NCBI GenBank assembly: GCA_036514535.1
Contig: DATBWZ010000125.1
Span: 1 to 21,904, forward strand
Length of the DNA: 21,904 nt
DNA from: DATBWZ01 sp036514535
Lineage (GTDB): Bacteria; JAMCPX01; DATBWZ01
Direction of reading: 5' to 3'
A program made the translations under genes and the position numbers. Below are positions 1-6,674 of the stretch, piece by piece. Numbering within the stretch: position 1 is the stretch's first letter; the number at the start of each line of letters is the position of its first letter. The notes under the pieces were generated by a model that saw only the letters and a program-made list of their open reading frames with translations, did no database searches and was not told the origin of the DNA.

Positions 1-584
1 CGGCACAAAACGATACCCAGAGAGCTCTGGAATCTGTAGAGAAAGGAAAGTTAAGCGTGGAGAACGGGGAGGGGTTGGCAAAGGAAGCAAGCGTTTCTCT
101 TTCCCGGATAACAGATAGCACACAGAAAGTTCTGAATGCAATTAATATTGTAGGAAAAATAACAAAGGAACAGGCAAACACTACGATAAATATATCGGAT
201 ACTGCCGCCAGAATTTCAGAAAACATCTTTAAGATTACCAAGGTGGTCTCAGAGCAAGTGCAGGGAACATCATACATCACAACCAACCTTGAAAGAATAA
301 ACTCCTTTGCAAAAGACATTTATATATCCACATCTGAAGAGGTTCGCAACAGTAAACAAGTCTCAAGGGTCACAGAGGAAATAAGCACAGTTTATCAAAA
401 ATTTTCACAATCAACCAATGTGCAATTGACAGAAAGCTCGTCCATTTTTGAAACATTAAAAAAAATTCAGAACATAATGCAGGACAGCCTGCAATCTATA
501 ACAGAAATGCATACAATAATGAGTTCCCTTGAAAAGAGGACAAATTCTCTTGATAAAGAAATGGAACAATTCAGAATCAATTGA
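1..584 (+). CDS. Methyl-accepting chemotaxis protein-like coiled coil, C-terminal part (5' truncated by window)
   Basis: The frame is open from base 3 to the stop at 582-584, so only the last ~193 residues are present. The protein is almost entirely polar heptad-rich helix full of Ser/Thr/Gln/Glu. Segments such as VEKG..., GLAKEASVSLSRI and SEQVQGTSYI resemble the descending signalling helix of chemoreceptors, which contacts CheA/CheW and carries methylation sites. There is no membrane segment here. The conserved hairpin tip would lie upstream of the window, so I cannot confirm that it is a functional receptor; another long coiled-coil signalling protein is possible. The MaoC gene begins 10 bases after the stop and lacks a clear Shine-Dalgarno sequence, suggesting translational coupling with this gene. 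Confidence 0.65.
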   Translation, partial: AQNDTQRALESVEKGKLSVENGEGLAKEASVSLSRITDSTQKVLNAINIVGKITKEQANTTINISDTAARISENIFKITKVVSEQVQGTSYITTNLERINSFAKDIYISTSEEVRNSKQVSRVTEEISTVYQKFSQSTNVQLTESSSIFETLKKIQNIMQDSLQSITEMHTIMSSLEKRTNSLDKEMEQFRIN

Positions 585-594
585 GCGCGTTTGT

Positions 595-1029
595 ATGGAT
601 ACCAAAAATATTATCTCAAAAATATACGGGCCTGTTAAATATGAGGTGGGAAGGGAAAAAATCATGGAATACGCTATGGCTGTTAACGACCTTAATCCTA
701 TTTACTTAAAAGATGAAGAGGCAATAAAAGCGGGATTCAAGAGTATTGTTGCCCCTCCGCTTTTTTCGGTTGTTTATACATGGAAAATCGTTGAGATGGT
801 CCTGCGGGATCCGGACCTTGCCCTTAACTTAGCCATGTTTGTTCACAGGGAACAGTCTTTTGATTTTGTTGAACTCGTATATCCAGGCGATGTCATAAGC
901 ACTGAAGGTAAAATAATAGATTTTTATACCAAAACTGGCTTTCAGTTTTTTACGCTGGAAACAACCTCATTCCGGAATACCGCTATCATCGCTAAGGGGA
1001 TATCAACCTTTGTTGTAAGGAGGAGATAG
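595..1029 (+). CDS. MaoC-like (FAS1-type N-terminal) dehydratase domain protein
   Basis: A 144-residue single hot-dog protein of the MaoC/FAS1-like dehydratase family, which acts on enoyl-/3-hydroxyacyl thioesters. Recognisable features are the N-terminal GPVKYEVGREKIMEYAMAVNDLNPIY segment in two parts (the strand before the hot-dog helix, then A.A..D.NP.Y), followed by IVAPPLFSV and the late LVYPGDVIS. The canonical catalytic Asp/His pair of R-hydratases (D.NP.H) reads D.NP.Y here, as in N-terminal halves that pair with an active partner. The next gene encodes that likely partner (D.NP.H), so the two probably form a heterodimeric hydratase. I chose the ATG at 595 because in-frame upstream sequence overlaps the previous gene and adds non-family residues. 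It lies 10 bases after the preceding stop, and no clear ribosome site is visible. Confidence 0.82.
   Translation: MDTKNIISKIYGPVKYEVGREKIMEYAMAVNDLNPIYLKDEEAIKAGFKSIVAPPLFSVVYTWKIVEMVLRDPDLALNLAMFVHREQSFDFVELVYPGDVISTEGKIIDFYTKTGFQFFTLETTSFRNTAIIAKGISTFVVRRR
1017..1023 (+). promoter_or_regulatory. Shine-Dalgarno AAGGAGG deciding a CTG start
   Basis: AAGGAGG lies inside the last codons of the first MaoC gene. It is 9 bases before CTG 1033 but 63 bases before the first GTG of the second MaoC frame, so it supports initiation at CTG. Confidence 0.7.
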
Positions 1030-1032
1030 CCC

Positions 1033-1437
1033 CTGAAAAAGATTGGAGACATAAGTTTAGGCGATGAATTCTCAATAACAAGAGAGGTGGACAAATACCG
1101 CCCTATTTACTACGCAGGCGCATCCGGAGATTTTAATCCCATTCATATCGACCCTGCATTTGCAAAAAATGTGGGGCTGGAAGGAAACATTTTGCAGGGG
1201 TTATGCACGATGGCATGGGTCTCAATGGCAGTAACAAGTTGGACGGGCGATATAAGATCTATTAAAACTCTCAAAGGCCGTTTCTCTAAACCGGTCAGAC
1301 CTGAAGATATGATAACTATCACCGGCAGGATTGTATCCATTGAAGGCACAAGAATAAAAATTGAAATATCAGCAAATAATCAGAAAAGGGAGCAGGTTAT
1401 CTCTCACGCTTTTGCAGAGGTTGAACTGCCTGATTAA
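1033..1437 (+). CDS. MaoC-like hot-dog dehydratase (probable CTG start)
   Basis: A 134-residue MaoC-domain protein, probably the catalytic subunit of an enoyl-CoA hydratase or 3-hydroxyacyl dehydratase. The hydratase signature is clear: YYAGASGDFNPIHID carries the catalytic Asp and His, followed by LEGNILQGLCTMAW and the KGRFSKPVRPEDMITI strand-turn. The first ATG/GTG in this frame (GTG 1087) would remove the family's usual N-terminus and has no spaced ribosome site. In-frame translation upstream gives KKIGDISLGDEFSITREV, the expected opening strand, beginning at CTG 1033. An excellent AAGGAGG (1017-1023) lies 9 bases before that CTG. The gene follows the other MaoC gene by 3 bases and overlaps the convergent tetR gene by 41 bases at its 3' end. 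Confidence 0.85.
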   Translation: MKKIGDISLGDEFSITREVDKYRPIYYAGASGDFNPIHIDPAFAKNVGLEGNILQGLCTMAWVSMAVTSWTGDIRSIKTLKGRFSKPVRPEDMITITGRIVSIEGTRIKIEISANNQKREQVISHAFAEVELPD

Positions 1438-2044
1438 GTATTCCATTTATAAACGTATCAACTATATTGCGCTTCAGGGTTTCAAGTGAAGCATTGTCTT
1501 TTTTTAATGTTCCCATAACAACCCCGGTCAGGGTTGTTTCTATTGCTCCGAAAAACATGTAACTTAGCAGCCTGGAGTTTATATCCTTACGGACATCGCT
1601 TTTTCCCTGGTGGAAACGAATAATGCCTTCAAGGTTCTTAAACGTTTTCTCGAAAATACGGAGATTTGCCTGTTCAGTAAATTTTGGACTTCTTGCAAAC
1701 TGGATTATGAGAACCTCTATTAACTCGGGCATTCTTTTGTAACCATCTATCATTAACGAAACAATATCATAAAGTTTTTCATAAAAAGTTTTGGTCCCGG
1801 AAGCAATCCCCTCAATGGCGGAGGATAGATGCCCCCACATTTCCTGAAAGACTGAATTAAGGATCTCTTCTTTATTTTTAAAATAATGATAAACAAGGCC
1901 ATATGCTACCCCCGCTTCATTTGCAATATCGGATATCCTTGCAGGATGGTATCCCTTATTTGCAAAAACCCGCAGGGCGGCCTCAGCAATCCTTCTTCGT
2001 TTTGCCTCAATTAATACGGCATTGTTTCTCTCATTTTTAGGCAT
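1397..2044 (-). CDS. TetR/AcrR-family repressor, FadR-like
   Basis: A 215-residue one-component regulator. Residues ~16-62 form the TetR DNA-binding domain (RRRIAEAALRVFANKGYH..., then ISDIANEAGVAYGLVYHYF as the recognition helices, and KNKEEIL). The remaining helical domain would bind the ligand. The HTH stretch GYH..ISDIA.EAGVA.G.VY.YFKNKE.IL resembles acyl-CoA-responsive FadR proteins of the Bacillus type, and the neighbouring CoA enzymes fit that. An inverted repeat sits 5 bases before its ATG and is repeated before the SCP2 gene, which suggests autorepression and control of the lipid run. It is the last gene of the minus-strand run, 27 bases after folC. The ligand is inferred; sequence alone cannot exclude another lipid-like effector. 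Confidence 0.88.
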   Translation of the reverse strand: MPKNERNNAVLIEAKRRRIAEAALRVFANKGYHPARISDIANEAGVAYGLVYHYFKNKEEILNSVFQEMWGHLSSAIEGIASGTKTFYEKLYDIVSLMIDGYKRMPELIEVLIIQFARSPKFTEQANLRIFEKTFKNLEGIIRFHQGKSDVRKDINSRLLSYMFFGAIETTLTGVVMGTLKKDNASLETLKRNIVDTFINGILNQAVQPLQKRER

Positions 2045-2049
2045 AACAG

Positions 2050-2067
2050 ATTGACTTTTCAGTCAAT
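2050..2067. promoter_or_regulatory. Inverted-repeat operator before the TetR gene
   Basis: ATTGACT-TTTC-AGTCAAT is a perfect 7-base inverted repeat with a 4-base spacer, 5 bases upstream of the tetR start codon in the 27-base folC-tetR gap. Fifteen of 17 bases match the element before the SCP2 gene when both are read on the minus strand. It is most simply the autoregulatory operator of the TetR protein. Confidence 0.7.
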
Positions 2068-2070
2068 TAT

Positions 2071-2090
2071 CTCATTCCCTTAAGAATGAG
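2071..2090. repeat. Short inverted repeat over the folC stop codon
   Basis: CTCATTC-CCTTAA-GAATGAG has perfect 7-base arms and a 6-base loop, and it covers the end of folC. It is not followed by a T-run on the minus strand, so it is not a standard intrinsic terminator. The arms contain GAATGA/TCATTC half-sites resembling those of FadR-type boxes but in reversed arrangement. Confidence 0.45.
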
Positions 2091-3409
2091 TCAAGTAAAT
2101 TGCTGGGAACGCATACCATACGGATGAATTCCCCCACAAGGTACAGAGAGCCGGCAATACAAATAACATCCTCTTTTTTTGAATCCTTAACTGCGCTGAC
2201 ATATGCAGACTTCACATTATCAAAACATCGCGACTTTACCCCTATCATATTTAAAATTCTTCGTATATTACCCGGATACTCCGCTCTTAATGAAGAAAAA
2301 CCGCACAGATAAAATTCCTTACCTGCTTCGGCAAAAACTTCAAGTATGCCTCTAATATCCTTATCTCGCATTGCACCAAAAACAAACCTGATTTTTCTGC
2401 CGGGGAAATGCTCCCGCAGGGACGTTACAAGCGCCTCTGCGGCAGAGGGATTATGGGCGCTATCCAGCACAACCGTTGGATTCCGGCGGACAATTTCAAA
2501 TCTTCCGTGTAAACATGTTTTTCTAAGTCCTTCCCTGACAGCACCCCTGGTGATTCTGAAATTCTTTTTTAAAAGAATTTCTGCAGATGCCAATGCAAGA
2601 CAGGCATTCCTTATCTGATGCCTTCCTGAAAGATTCAAACGAATGTTGTCCAGACTAAACAGTAAGCCTTTATAATCAAAACAATCCTTTCTTTTTTCTT
2701 TGTAAGAAAAATCCCTTCCTAAAATAAAAATCTCTGAACCTTTTTTATCCGCAATTTCCTTTAAAATTTTTAATCCCTGACCATCACACCCGGTTACCAA
2801 AATGCCGCCATCTTTAATTATCCCGCCCTTCTCCACCGCAATCTTTTCTACTGTATTCCCAAGATGTGCTGTATGATCCATGCCCACGGTGGTTATCACC
2901 GAAATTATTGCAGGAACTATATTTGTTGCATCAAGTCTGCCTCCCATCCCAACCTCAAGAACTGCAGCGTCTATCCTCTCGCTCCCAAACCATTTAAATG
3001 CCATTGTTGTTGTAAACTCAAAGTATGTTATGCCTTCTTCCATTATAAAATCTCTACCGATCCTCTTTAAAACCCAACCAACAAGATCCCTAATCTCTTT
3101 CTCTCCTATAAGGCGGTTGTCAATCTTAAACCTTTCGCGCAGGCTTACAAGATGAGGGGAGGTATAAAGACCTGTTCTGTAATCGGAATGGTAAAGCATT
3201 GAATGAATCATGCTTGCTACAGAACCCTTGCCGTTGGTGCCTCCTACGATAATTGAAGGATATCTGCTTTGAGGGTTTCCCAGCGCCGCAAGGCACTTCT
3301 TAATCCGGTCAAGCCCCGGCTTTATTCCGTATTGCTCAAGGGTCTGGAGAATTTTAATCCGTGGATCAGTTAATCCGCAGAAAGGGTGGCTAATCTTTTT
3401 CGCAACCAT
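2072..3409 (-). CDS. folC: Bifunctional dihydrofolate/folylpolyglutamate synthase
   Basis: A 445-residue Mur-ligase-superfamily enzyme that adds glutamate to dihydropteroate and to folates using ATP. Visible motifs are YGIKPGLDRIKKCL near residues 27-40 (the classical N-terminal helix), the P-loop GGTNGKGS at ~56-63, LYTSPHL at ~81-87, the EVGMGGRLDATN ligase segment near 150-162, GMDHTAHLG, the KGGI.K loop, and the C-terminal DSAHNP.A. Length is normal for the family. The ATG at 3409 lies within the end of the upstream hydrolase gene (40-base overlap), so the two are probably translationally coupled. It is a housekeeping gene embedded in a lipid-catabolism run, which is a little unusual. Confidence 0.96.
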   Translation of the reverse strand: MVAKKISHPFCGLTDPRIKILQTLEQYGIKPGLDRIKKCLAALGNPQSRYPSIIVGGTNGKGSVASMIHSMLYHSDYRTGLYTSPHLVSLRERFKIDNRLIGEKEIRDLVGWVLKRIGRDFIMEEGITYFEFTTTMAFKWFGSERIDAAVLEVGMGGRLDATNIVPAIISVITTVGMDHTAHLGNTVEKIAVEKGGIIKDGGILVTGCDGQGLKILKEIADKKGSEIFILGRDFSYKEKRKDCFDYKGLLFSLDNIRLNLSGRHQIRNACLALASAEILLKKNFRITRGAVREGLRKTCLHGRFEIVRRNPTVVLDSAHNPSAAEALVTSLREHFPGRKIRFVFGAMRDKDIRGILEVFAEAGKEFYLCGFSSLRAEYPGNIRRILNMIGVKSRCFDNVKSAYVSAVKDSKKEDVICIAGSLYLVGEFIRMVCVPSNLLDSFLRE

Positions 3410-4320
3410 TCAATAGTGTCTCTGATCGGTTCTTCCCTGTTTACCTCATTGTATATTTCATGGTAAAATCCGTCATAAATCTTCAGCGCCTTGCTTTCAA
3501 CTCTGAGCCTGCCAAATATTTCCTTGCTGCCAACTGGATCGGCTAATCTGTCAGCACCGGCGTGAAGCATCAGGATGGGAATGTTTAACCTGTCCGCAAT
3601 ATTTAGCGTATCTTCCATTGTTTGCGTCACCTCGGTAAACCACCTGGAACTCACTTTTGCGTGGACGAGCGGATCGCCGAGATATGCTTTGACTACGTCA
3701 GTATTATGGGAGAGCATGTTAGCATTAAGTTCGTTATTCATACTAAGAGCCGGAATTAAACGCGAAACAGTCCTTCCGATAAAGGCTTTCCATGCAGGCA
3801 CTTTAACGCGTATTTTAAAAAGCGGAGAAGAGGTAATTAACCCGGAAAGCCCCTGCGAATTCTTTATCGCATAACTCATTGCAATAAGACCACCCATGCT
3901 GTGCCCGAGCAGAAACAGCGGTTTGTTTATCCTTTTTAAAAGCATTTCCTTAAAATTATCCAAGTCGTATATATATTCGTTAAAATTCATGATGTGTCCT
4001 CTCTTCCCCTCAGATTTTCCATGACCCCTAAGGTCAAAGGCAATGGAACTGACTCCTTCCCTCAAAAAATCCTCTGCCAACTGATTGTATCTTCCGCTGT
4101 GCTCACCAAGACCATGGACAATGAGCAGATTGCAAACCGTATTTTCGGTATGCCACTCACGATAAAAAAGCCTTACGCCATCAAAAGTGGAAAAATAACC
4201 ATCCCTTGATTGGATACCAGTCCCACCAACAAGGGGGAATCTGATCAAATTTGCAGATTTTAAAATCTTATCCAATAATCCCCTTACTAAAAGTATAATC
4301 CTGCACAATAATTCTGTCAA
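3370..4320 (-). CDS. Alpha/beta hydrolase, monoacylglycerol lipase/lysophospholipase-like
   Basis: A 316-residue serine hydrolase of the Hydrolase_4 (monoglyceride lipase) type. The nucleophile elbow GHSMGG places Ser at ~141. HGLGEHSGRY near residue 69 forms the oxyanion region, with FDLRGHGKSEGKRGH after it. The acid is Asp ~257 (LHAGADRLAD) and the base His ~287 (YDGFYHEIYNE), so the triad is complete. The start is TTG 4320, with AAGGG 7 bases upstream; no suitable ATG precedes the conserved core. The N-terminal ~30 residues are hydrophobic but lack a cleavable signal, so it may be peripherally membrane-attached. It lies 51 bases after the M20 gene and overlaps folC. Releasing acyl groups from glycerides would feed the CoA enzymes nearby; the exact substrate is not determinable. 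Confidence 0.88.
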   Translation of the reverse strand: MTELLCRIILLVRGLLDKILKSANLIRFPLVGGTGIQSRDGYFSTFDGVRLFYREWHTENTVCNLLIVHGLGEHSGRYNQLAEDFLREGVSSIAFDLRGHGKSEGKRGHIMNFNEYIYDLDNFKEMLLKRINKPLFLLGHSMGGLIAMSYAIKNSQGLSGLITSSPLFKIRVKVPAWKAFIGRTVSRLIPALSMNNELNANMLSHNTDVVKAYLGDPLVHAKVSSRWFTEVTQTMEDTLNIADRLNIPILMLHAGADRLADPVGSKEIFGRLRVESKALKIYDGFYHEIYNEVNREEPIRDTIEWLRKRLATLSAD

Positions 4321-4371
4321 ATGCGTACCCTTAGATGTTAAACCAAATAAGCTAAAATGGCGCCTTTTACC

Positions 4372-5691
4372 TTAAAACTCCCTGCATAAATCAAATATGT
4401 TCCTTATGCCATCCCCCAGGCATCTGAAGGAAATCCTCTCATTGATCCCATGTATTGTGTCTATCTCCTCCCGGGTAAAGAGACAGGGAATAAAACCATA
4501 AGAAACTGCGCCCCTTTCACGGAAGAATCTGGAATCCGTAAATCCGGGCGAGAGCAGAGGGAAAAACAAAGCGCCGGGATTATTCTGCTGAACCACTCTT
4601 TTCAACACATCCATAAACTCATTTGCTGCTGACGATTGACTTGCGGGGTGAGATTGCAACACCTCAATCTCAATTTCCGGATTCCCTATAATGCCCTTCA
4701 ATTCGTTTAAAAATTCACCTTTATCCTGCCCCGGCAATAACCTGCAATCCAGAACGGCTTCGGCCTCTGACGGTATTACATTCTCCTTGAATCCAGATTT
4801 TATGTTGGTTATTGAGATTGTATTTCTCAAAATCGGATTCAGATCTTTTATGCCTTTCAATTTCTTTCTGAAAAGATTTAAAACAAAGTTATTAGCCGCA
4901 AAGGGCGCAAAAATGGATAACGGCAGCCCCATAGATCTGCCTAATCCGCGGAGAAAAGATTTGATCTCCGGAAGAAGGTTCACTGCTGTTTCATGCGATG
5001 CAATGCTTGCGAGGGCGGCAACGATCTTGTCATTAGGATTTTCCTGGATCGGAATTGAACCATGTCCGGATTTACCCTTTGCCTTCAATTTTAGCCATAA
5101 TGGGCCTTTTTCGCCAAAACAGAGTTTCATTATATCTTTTCCAAACATCCCTGAAATACCTTCTCCGCCCTCATTTAAAACAAAGCCAGCGGAAATCTTA
5201 TCCCAGTGGTTTTCAGTAATCCATTTCGCTCCGGACTCTCCGCCAGATTCCTCATCTGCGACAGCAAGTAGTATTAGGTCTCTTTTTGGCGTTATCCCCA
5301 TTCTCCGGAGCATCAACAATGACATCAGTTCCATTATCCCGAGTCCCTTGCAGTCAATAGCCCCCCTGCCCCAGACATAGCCATTTCTGATTGCACCGGA
5401 GAATGGCGGAATTTCCCAGTCTCTTCCGACCGCCCCCACAACATCAATGTGGCTAAGAAGCAGGAGCGGACTGGCCGAAGTGCTCCCCCTTATTTTGCAC
5501 AGAATGTTTGAACGCTGGTTTCCGGAACCAAGAATCTCTGGCTGAAATCCCTCGTTTTTCAAAATTCCGGCAAGGAATTCCACTGCTTCTTCTTCATTGC
5601 CCGGTGGATTTGTGGTGTTAATTTGAATATACTGGGAGAGAAGATTTGCCGCTTCGTCAACTATTTCCTTCCAGTTTATCTTTATTCCCAT
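4372..5691 (-). CDS. M20-family metallopeptidase/deacylase
   Basis: A 439-residue zinc-dependent amidohydrolase of the M20 (ArgE/DapE/ACY1/CPG2) family. Expected metal and catalytic residues are present: SHIDVV (His ~81, Asp ~83), RGAIDCKG (Asp ~113), ADEESGG (Glu ~147-148), NEGGEG (Glu ~174) and a C-terminal IHGINERI (His ~414). The central dimerisation domain starts around KGKSGHGSIP near 210. It has no signal peptide, so it is cytosolic. The ATG at 5691 has AAGGA 7 bases upstream and lies inside the 3' end of the small membrane-protein gene (35-base overlap). The substrate class (N-acyl amino acid versus dipeptide) cannot be read from the sequence; aminoacylase activity would fit the acyl-processing neighbours. 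Confidence 0.9.
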   Translation of the reverse strand: MGIKINWKEIVDEAANLLSQYIQINTTNPPGNEEEAVEFLAGILKNEGFQPEILGSGNQRSNILCKIRGSTSASPLLLLSHIDVVGAVGRDWEIPPFSGAIRNGYVWGRGAIDCKGLGIMELMSLLMLRRMGITPKRDLILLAVADEESGGESGAKWITENHWDKISAGFVLNEGGEGISGMFGKDIMKLCFGEKGPLWLKLKAKGKSGHGSIPIQENPNDKIVAALASIASHETAVNLLPEIKSFLRGLGRSMGLPLSIFAPFAANNFVLNLFRKKLKGIKDLNPILRNTISITNIKSGFKENVIPSEAEAVLDCRLLPGQDKGEFLNELKGIIGNPEIEIEVLQSHPASQSSAANEFMDVLKRVVQQNNPGALFFPLLSPGFTDSRFFRERGAVSYGFIPCLFTREEIDTIHGINERISFRCLGDGIRNIFDLCREF

Positions 5692-5881
5692 TTTTTTCCT
5701 TTTCGTTGAACCATTTCAATATTCTTAAAAAAGCCAGACACCATGAAAAGAATCCAACTCCATATGCAAGACTGACCAACAACGAATACTTTATGCCCAA
5801 AAGAACGCCGAAAAATACAAAAACCCCGCCTGTAACTGAATAAACAATATCAAGAAACCAATTTTTTTTATGTTCGTCCAC
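5657..5881 (-). CDS. Small two-helix membrane protein, unknown function
   Basis: A 74-residue protein with two predicted membrane helices (about residues 8-29 and 33-55) and a highly charged Lys/Glu/Asn C-terminus, which should be cytosolic in a hairpin topology. It starts with GTG at 5881; a purine-rich AAGGGG lies 13 bases upstream, which is rather far. It sits 28 bases after the SDR gene and overlaps the M20 start by 35 bases, so the gene is probably real and coupled to it. I do not recognise a family. The overlap and codon phase argue for a translated protein, but its size leaves some doubt. Confidence 0.65.
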   Translation of the reverse strand: MDEHKKNWFLDIVYSVTGGVFVFFGVLLGIKYSLLVSLAYGVGFFSWCLAFLRILKWFNEKEKNGNKDKLEGNS

Positions 5882-5909
5882 GGAAATTTATTATCCCCTT
5901 AAACCACCT

Positions 5910-6674
5910 TTATAAGATGGTAATTCCTCCGTCCACCAAAAATGTCTGTCCAGTCACATAACTGGATGCATCGGATGCAAGATAGATGGCCATTCCTGCC
6001 ATCTCGTCAGGTTGCCCCCACCGTCTCAGCGGAATGGCACGGATGGTCTTATTGAAGAAGGACTCGTTGCTCTTCGCAACTTCGCTCATCTCGGTTTCCA
6101 CCCAGCCAGGAGCTATTGCATTTACATATACATTGAACCTTGCCCATTCAATGGCCAGGCACTTGGTCATCTGCACAATACCCCCCTTTGATGCACTGTA
6201 GGGCAGGACGAATGATGTCCCGATAAAACCAAGGACAGAGCTTATATTGATAATTTTCCCTCCTCCGCATGCGATCATATGTTTTCCTATATCCCTGCAG
6301 CAGAAAAAAAGCCCTTTCAGATTCACTCCCATCACCCTGTCCCATTCCCCTGCGGTCATCTCCGAGGCTGGAAGAGTTGTGAAAACACCGGAGGAATTAA
6401 CAATAATATGAATCCTGTCAAAATTTTTTATGCTAACCTCAATCATATTTTTTACATCGCCTTCCAGGCTAATATCGGTTTTAATCCCCAGTGCTTCCCT
6501 TCCGAGCGACTCTATCTCCTTTACAACAGCCATGGTCTTTGCCTCATTTCTCGCTGCAATAACCACATTTGCTCCTGCTTCGGCCAGAGCAATAGCAATG
6601 CTTCTTCCAATTCCACTGTTTCCACCTGTAATTATGGCGTTCTTCCCATCCAGCCTGAATTTATCAAGTATCAT
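5910..6674 (-). CDS. Short-chain dehydrogenase/reductase (SDR, FabG-like)
   Basis: A 254-residue classical SDR that uses NAD(P)H to interconvert a hydroxyl and a ketone. The Rossmann motif TGGNSGIG is at ~16-23. Arg at the end of beta2 (IAARNEAK) hints at NADP preference but is not decisive. Further motifs are NSSG at ~93-96 and the active site with Ser ~146, Tyr ~159 and Lys ~163 (NISSVLG...YSASKGG), followed by IAPGWVETEM and the C-terminal DASSYVTGQTFLVDGG. The ATG directly follows the CoA-transferase stop, with AAGGG 10 bases upstream. In this run it is the natural candidate for a 3-hydroxyacyl-CoA or 3-oxoacyl reductase step. Confidence 0.93.
   Translation of the reverse strand: MILDKFRLDGKNAIITGGNSGIGRSIAIALAEAGANVVIAARNEAKTMAVVKEIESLGREALGIKTDISLEGDVKNMIEVSIKNFDRIHIIVNSSGVFTTLPASEMTAGEWDRVMGVNLKGLFFCCRDIGKHMIACGGGKIINISSVLGFIGTSFVLPYSASKGGIVQMTKCLAIEWARFNVYVNAIAPGWVETEMSEVAKSNESFFNKTIRAIPLRRWGQPDEMAGMAIYLASDASSYVTGQTFLVDGGITIL

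Noticed and set aside
4330..4371. GGCGCC palindrome flanked by A and T runs between the M20 and hydrolase genes
   Set aside because: A six-base self-complementary core leaves no loop, so it cannot form a terminator hairpin, and no second copy was seen.
4691..5380. A 229-codon open frame on the plus strand
   Set aside because: It lies wholly opposite the M20 gene, and its Ser/Pro/Phe-rich translation shows no recognisable motif or ribosome site.
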